Source of the DNA: Thauera sp.
Lineage (GTDB): Bacteria > Pseudomonadota > Gammaproteobacteria > Burkholderiales > Rhodocyclaceae
Assembly: GCA_023150215.1 (NCBI GenBank)
Contig: JAKLLJ010000130.1
Location: 1-8,487, forward strand
Reading direction: 5' to 3'
DNA length: 8,487 bases
Below, piece after piece: positions 6,778 through 8,487 of the stretch; the stretch's first letter is position 1; every line of letters begins with the position of its first letter. Below the pieces are notes generated by a model. The model was given only the letters and a program-made list of their open reading frames with translations. It was not told the origin of the DNA and did no database searches. Position numbers and translations under genes: made by a program.

Positions 6778-6863
6778 TGCGCTCGAGCCTTGGCCTGCGC
6801 ACGTGCGCGGCGACATGCGCAGCCGCATTGCAGAAGTGGGCCGGCCAGGCCCCGGGCGCATGA
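6777..6863 (+). CDS. Candidate 28-codon small ORF bridging rmd and the glycosyltransferase
   Basis: The ORF begins at ATG 6777, which overlaps the rmd stop as TGATG. It reads 28 sense codons without a stop and ends in TGA 6861-6863, overlapping the glycosyltransferase start as ATGA. The predicted peptide begins MRSSLGLRTCAATC and ends QKWAGQAPGA. It resembles no family I recognise, and no membrane segment or signal peptide is evident. A perfect GGAGG at a 7-base spacing precedes it. The simplest role is a translated linker that delivers ribosomes to the glycosyltransferase start. A functional peptide or a chance open frame in GC-rich DNA are alternatives. The conserved protein families of the two flanking genes do not include this stretch. 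Confidence 0.4.
   Translation: MRSSLGLRTCAATCAAALQKWAGQAPGA
6797..6808 (+). repeat. Perfect 12-base palindrome GCGCACGTGCGC
   Basis: A perfect inverted repeat with no spacer lies in the gap between rmd and the glycosyltransferase gene, inside the candidate small ORF. With a GC-rich background its chance probability is not small, and no second copy was noticed. It could be a protein site but there is no supporting promoter element. Confidence 0.35.
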
Positions 6864-8008
6864 AGACTGCCATCATTCACGACTGGCTCGTCACCTACGC
6901 AGGCGCCGAGCGGGTGCTCGAGGAAATGCTGCAGTGTTTTCCGGAGGCGGATCTTTTTTCGTTGATCGACTTCGTTCCGGCCGCACAGCGCGCCTTCCTG
7001 CGCGGAAAGACCCCGACAACGTCCTTCATGCAGAAACTGCCGCGCGTGCAGTCGCGGTACCGCAATTACCTCCCCCTGATGCCGCTTGCCGTCGAGCAGT
7101 TCGATCTTTCGCGCTACGACCTGATCATCAGCAGCAGCCACGCGGTGGCCAAGGGGGTGCTGACCGGCCCGGACCAGCTGCATGTCTGCATGTGCTACTC
7201 GCCGATTCGCTACGCCTGGGACCTGCAGCACCAGTATCTGCATGAGTCGGGCCTGACGCGGGGCCTGAAGAGCTGGATCGCGAGGCTGATCCTGCACTAC
7301 ATCCGGCTCTGGGATTGCCGCACGGCAAACGGGGTCGACCAGTTCATCGCCATTTCCGGCTTCATCGCCCGCCGCATCGCCAAGACCTATCGCCGCGACG
7401 CCGTCATCGTCTATCCGCCGGTCGATGTGGAGCGGTTCGCGCTGCGCGAGAAGAAGGACGATTTCTATGTCACGGCGTCGCGCCTGGTGCCCTACAAGAA
7501 GATCGACCTCATCGTCGAGGCGTTCTCGGCCATGCCCGGGCGCAGCCTGGTCGTGATCGGCGACGGCCCCGATCTCGCGAAGATTCGCGCCAAGGCGGGC
7601 GCCAATGTGCGGGTGCTCGGCTTTCAGGATGACGAAACGCTGCGCGACCACCTGCAACGGGCACGTGCCTTCGTCTTTGCCGCAGAAGAGGATTTCGGCA
7701 TTGCGCCGCTGGAAGCGCAGGCCTGCGGAACCCCGGTGATCGCCTACGGCAAGGGCGGCGCTGCAGAGACGATCGTCGGCGCGTCGGGAAACGAACACTC
7801 ACCATCCAGCCCGACGGGTGTCTTTTTCATGGAGCAGACTGTGCGATCCATCTGCGCCGCAGTCGAACGATTCGAGGCGACGGAAAGCGACTTCCTGCCG
7901 CAAGCCTGTCGAGCGAACGCCCTGCGCTTCGCGCCCGACCGCTTTCGTGATGAGTTCAAGGCGACCGTGGCCCGATCGATGGCGCGCGCCGGTCGCGAAT
8001 CCGTCTAG
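6860..8008 (+). CDS. Family 4 glycosyltransferase, WbaZ-like (probable mannosyl/deoxyhexosyl transferase)
   Basis: This 382-residue GT-B fold enzyme should transfer a sugar from a nucleotide donor to a lipid-linked glycan at the cytoplasmic face of the membrane. The N-terminal domain begins MKTAIIHDWLVTYAGAERVL, with LPLMPLAVEQFDLSRYDL (71-88), SSSHAVAKGVLTGPDQLHVC (91-110) and YSPIRYAWDLQHQY (113-126), all typical of the WbaZ-like group. The C-terminal domain has the donor-site RLVPYKKIDL (208-217) and the retaining-enzyme E-x7-E pair Glu277 and Glu285 in EDFGIAPLE. WbaZ of Salmonella is a mannosyltransferase; with gmd/rmd upstream the donor may be GDP-D-rhamnose or GDP-mannose, which is inference. 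The ATG at 6860 was chosen because the family starts at this beta strand. A GTG at 6803 would add 19 residues with no family similarity. Its own Shine-Dalgarno is weak, and its start overlaps the stop of the small ORF before it. Confidence 0.88.
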   Translation: MKTAIIHDWLVTYAGAERVLEEMLQCFPEADLFSLIDFVPAAQRAFLRGKTPTTSFMQKLPRVQSRYRNYLPLMPLAVEQFDLSRYDLIISSSHAVAKGVLTGPDQLHVCMCYSPIRYAWDLQHQYLHESGLTRGLKSWIARLILHYIRLWDCRTANGVDQFIAISGFIARRIAKTYRRDAVIVYPPVDVERFALREKKDDFYVTASRLVPYKKIDLIVEAFSAMPGRSLVVIGDGPDLAKIRAKAGANVRVLGFQDDETLRDHLQRARAFVFAAEEDFGIAPLEAQACGTPVIAYGKGGAAETIVGASGNEHSPSSPTGVFFMEQTVRSICAAVERFEATESDFLPQACRANALRFAPDRFRDEFKATVARSMARAGRESV

Positions 8009-8081
8009 GCGGCGCAAGACCCGAGCGCCCGCATCAGGCTCCCCCCCTCGTTCGAGACGCCGCCCTCCTTCCCTTCCGACG

Positions 8082-8487
8082 ATGCCAGACCTGAAAAGCC
8101 ACCCGCCCACCTTTGCGGAACGCTATCCCGTCGCGTTCGCCGCCGCCCTGGTCGACAGCGGCATTGCCTTGCTGGCTGCACACCTGGCGTTCTACATCCG
8201 GTTCGACAGCTTCGCGCTCGACCCGCACTACCTGCTGGGCTCGATCGCGTGGGCCTGCTTGGCGGTTTGCACGCTGTTCGCCCTCGGCGGATATGGATCG
8301 TGGCGGGGGCAATCCTTCACTCGCCAGGCGGCCCGCGCAGTGGGTGGGTGGCTGCTGGCGGCGGCGCTGCTGACGGTTGTCGGCTCCTTGTTGAGGACAT
8401 CCGCCGACTATTCGCGGCTGTGGTTTGCGTACACGATGGCGATCAGTGCGGGACTGGGCATCGGCCTGCGCCTGCTCACCTTTCTGG
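8082..8487 (+). CDS. Polyprenyl-phosphate sugar-1-phosphate transferase (WcaJ/EpsE type), N-terminal membrane part
   Basis: The frame opens at ATG 8082 and runs off the window, giving 135 residues of a family usually about 460 residues long. Hydrophobic segments lie near residues 17-37, 49-70, 85-104 and 113-133, matching the multi-helix membrane domain before the CoA-binding-like domain of WcaJ/WbaP-type initiating transferases. Family-style sequences are AALVDSGIALLAAHLAFYIRF (split here: DSGIALLAAHLAFYIRF at 25-41), the aromatic ADYSRLWFAYT (108-118) and GLRLLTF (128-134). Such enzymes load the first sugar phosphate on undecaprenyl phosphate to start O-antigen, capsule or exopolysaccharide. 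The catalytic C-terminal domain is outside the window, so this could also be a membrane protein sharing only the helical domain. It follows the glycosyltransferase by 73 bases that contain no clear terminator, and no good Shine-Dalgarno is visible. Confidence 0.75.
   Translation, partial: MPDLKSHPPTFAERYPVAFAAALVDSGIALLAAHLAFYIRFDSFALDPHYLLGSIAWACLAVCTLFALGGYGSWRGQSFTRQAARAVGGWLLAAALLTVVGSLLRTSADYSRLWFAYTMAISAGLGIGLRLLTFL

Noticed and set aside
6803..6859. GTG 6803 as start of the glycosyltransferase.
   Set aside because: The added 19 residues have no family similarity and no ribosome site precedes GTG 6803.
5416..7798. Long minus-strand frames opposite gmd, rmd and the glycosyltransferase (5416-6876 and 6713-7798).
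   Set aside because: The plus-strand products carry complete family motifs; the antisense products have shadow-like composition and no recognisable domain.
1..8487. CRISPR arrays, tRNA or rRNA genes.
   Set aside because: No regularly spaced repeats and no tRNA- or rRNA-like segments were seen on either strand; nearly all the sequence is accounted for by protein genes.

Overview
The window comes from a GC-rich bacterium. The codon use, the PrtD-type secretion genes and the sugar-nucleotide genes look most like a betaproteobacterium of the Thauera/Azoarcus kind, but this is inference from protein style, not a search. The window holds two divergent gene clusters separated by about 205 bases (4638-4842). 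Both clusters run off the window ends, so neither transcription terminator is in view.

Left cluster, minus strand (4637 down to 1): a 200-residue protein, then two tandem PrtD-like ABC exporters of 588 and 585 residues, then the start of an HlyD-family membrane-fusion protein. This is a type I secretion operon. The exporters pump a protein substrate across the inner membrane and HlyD bridges to an outer-membrane channel, but neither the channel nor the substrate gene is in the window. The 200-residue leading gene is the most unusual feature. It resembles the N-terminal half (helical plus beta-rich RNA-binding region) of IS200/IS605 OrfB/TnpB proteins and stops where the RuvC nuclease should begin. 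Its stop codon overlaps the first exporter's start codon (ATGA), so it appears to be a settled operon member and not transposon debris.

Right cluster, plus strand (4843 to 8487): GDP-mannose 4,6-dehydratase (gmd), a GDP-4-keto-6-deoxymannose reductase-like enzyme (rmd), a WbaZ-like family 4 glycosyltransferase, and the N-terminal membrane part of a polyprenyl-phosphate sugar phosphotransferase. Together they suggest synthesis of a GDP-6-deoxyhexose (probably GDP-D-rhamnose), its transfer to a glycan, and lipid-linked initiation of an O-antigen or exopolysaccharide. Between rmd and the glycosyltransferase lies a candidate 28-codon ORF. It has a strong GGAGG ribosome site, its start overlaps the rmd stop (TGATG), and its stop overlaps the glycosyltransferase start (ATGA).

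The divergent intergenic region holds a good extended -10 promoter for gmd, a weaker -10 element very close to the start of the TnpB-like gene, and a terminator-like hairpin with a six-T tract on the minus strand just upstream of the secretion operon. A secretion operon beside deoxysugar genes recalls the S-layer/LPS arrangement of Caulobacter, although nothing here shows that the substrate is an S-layer protein.
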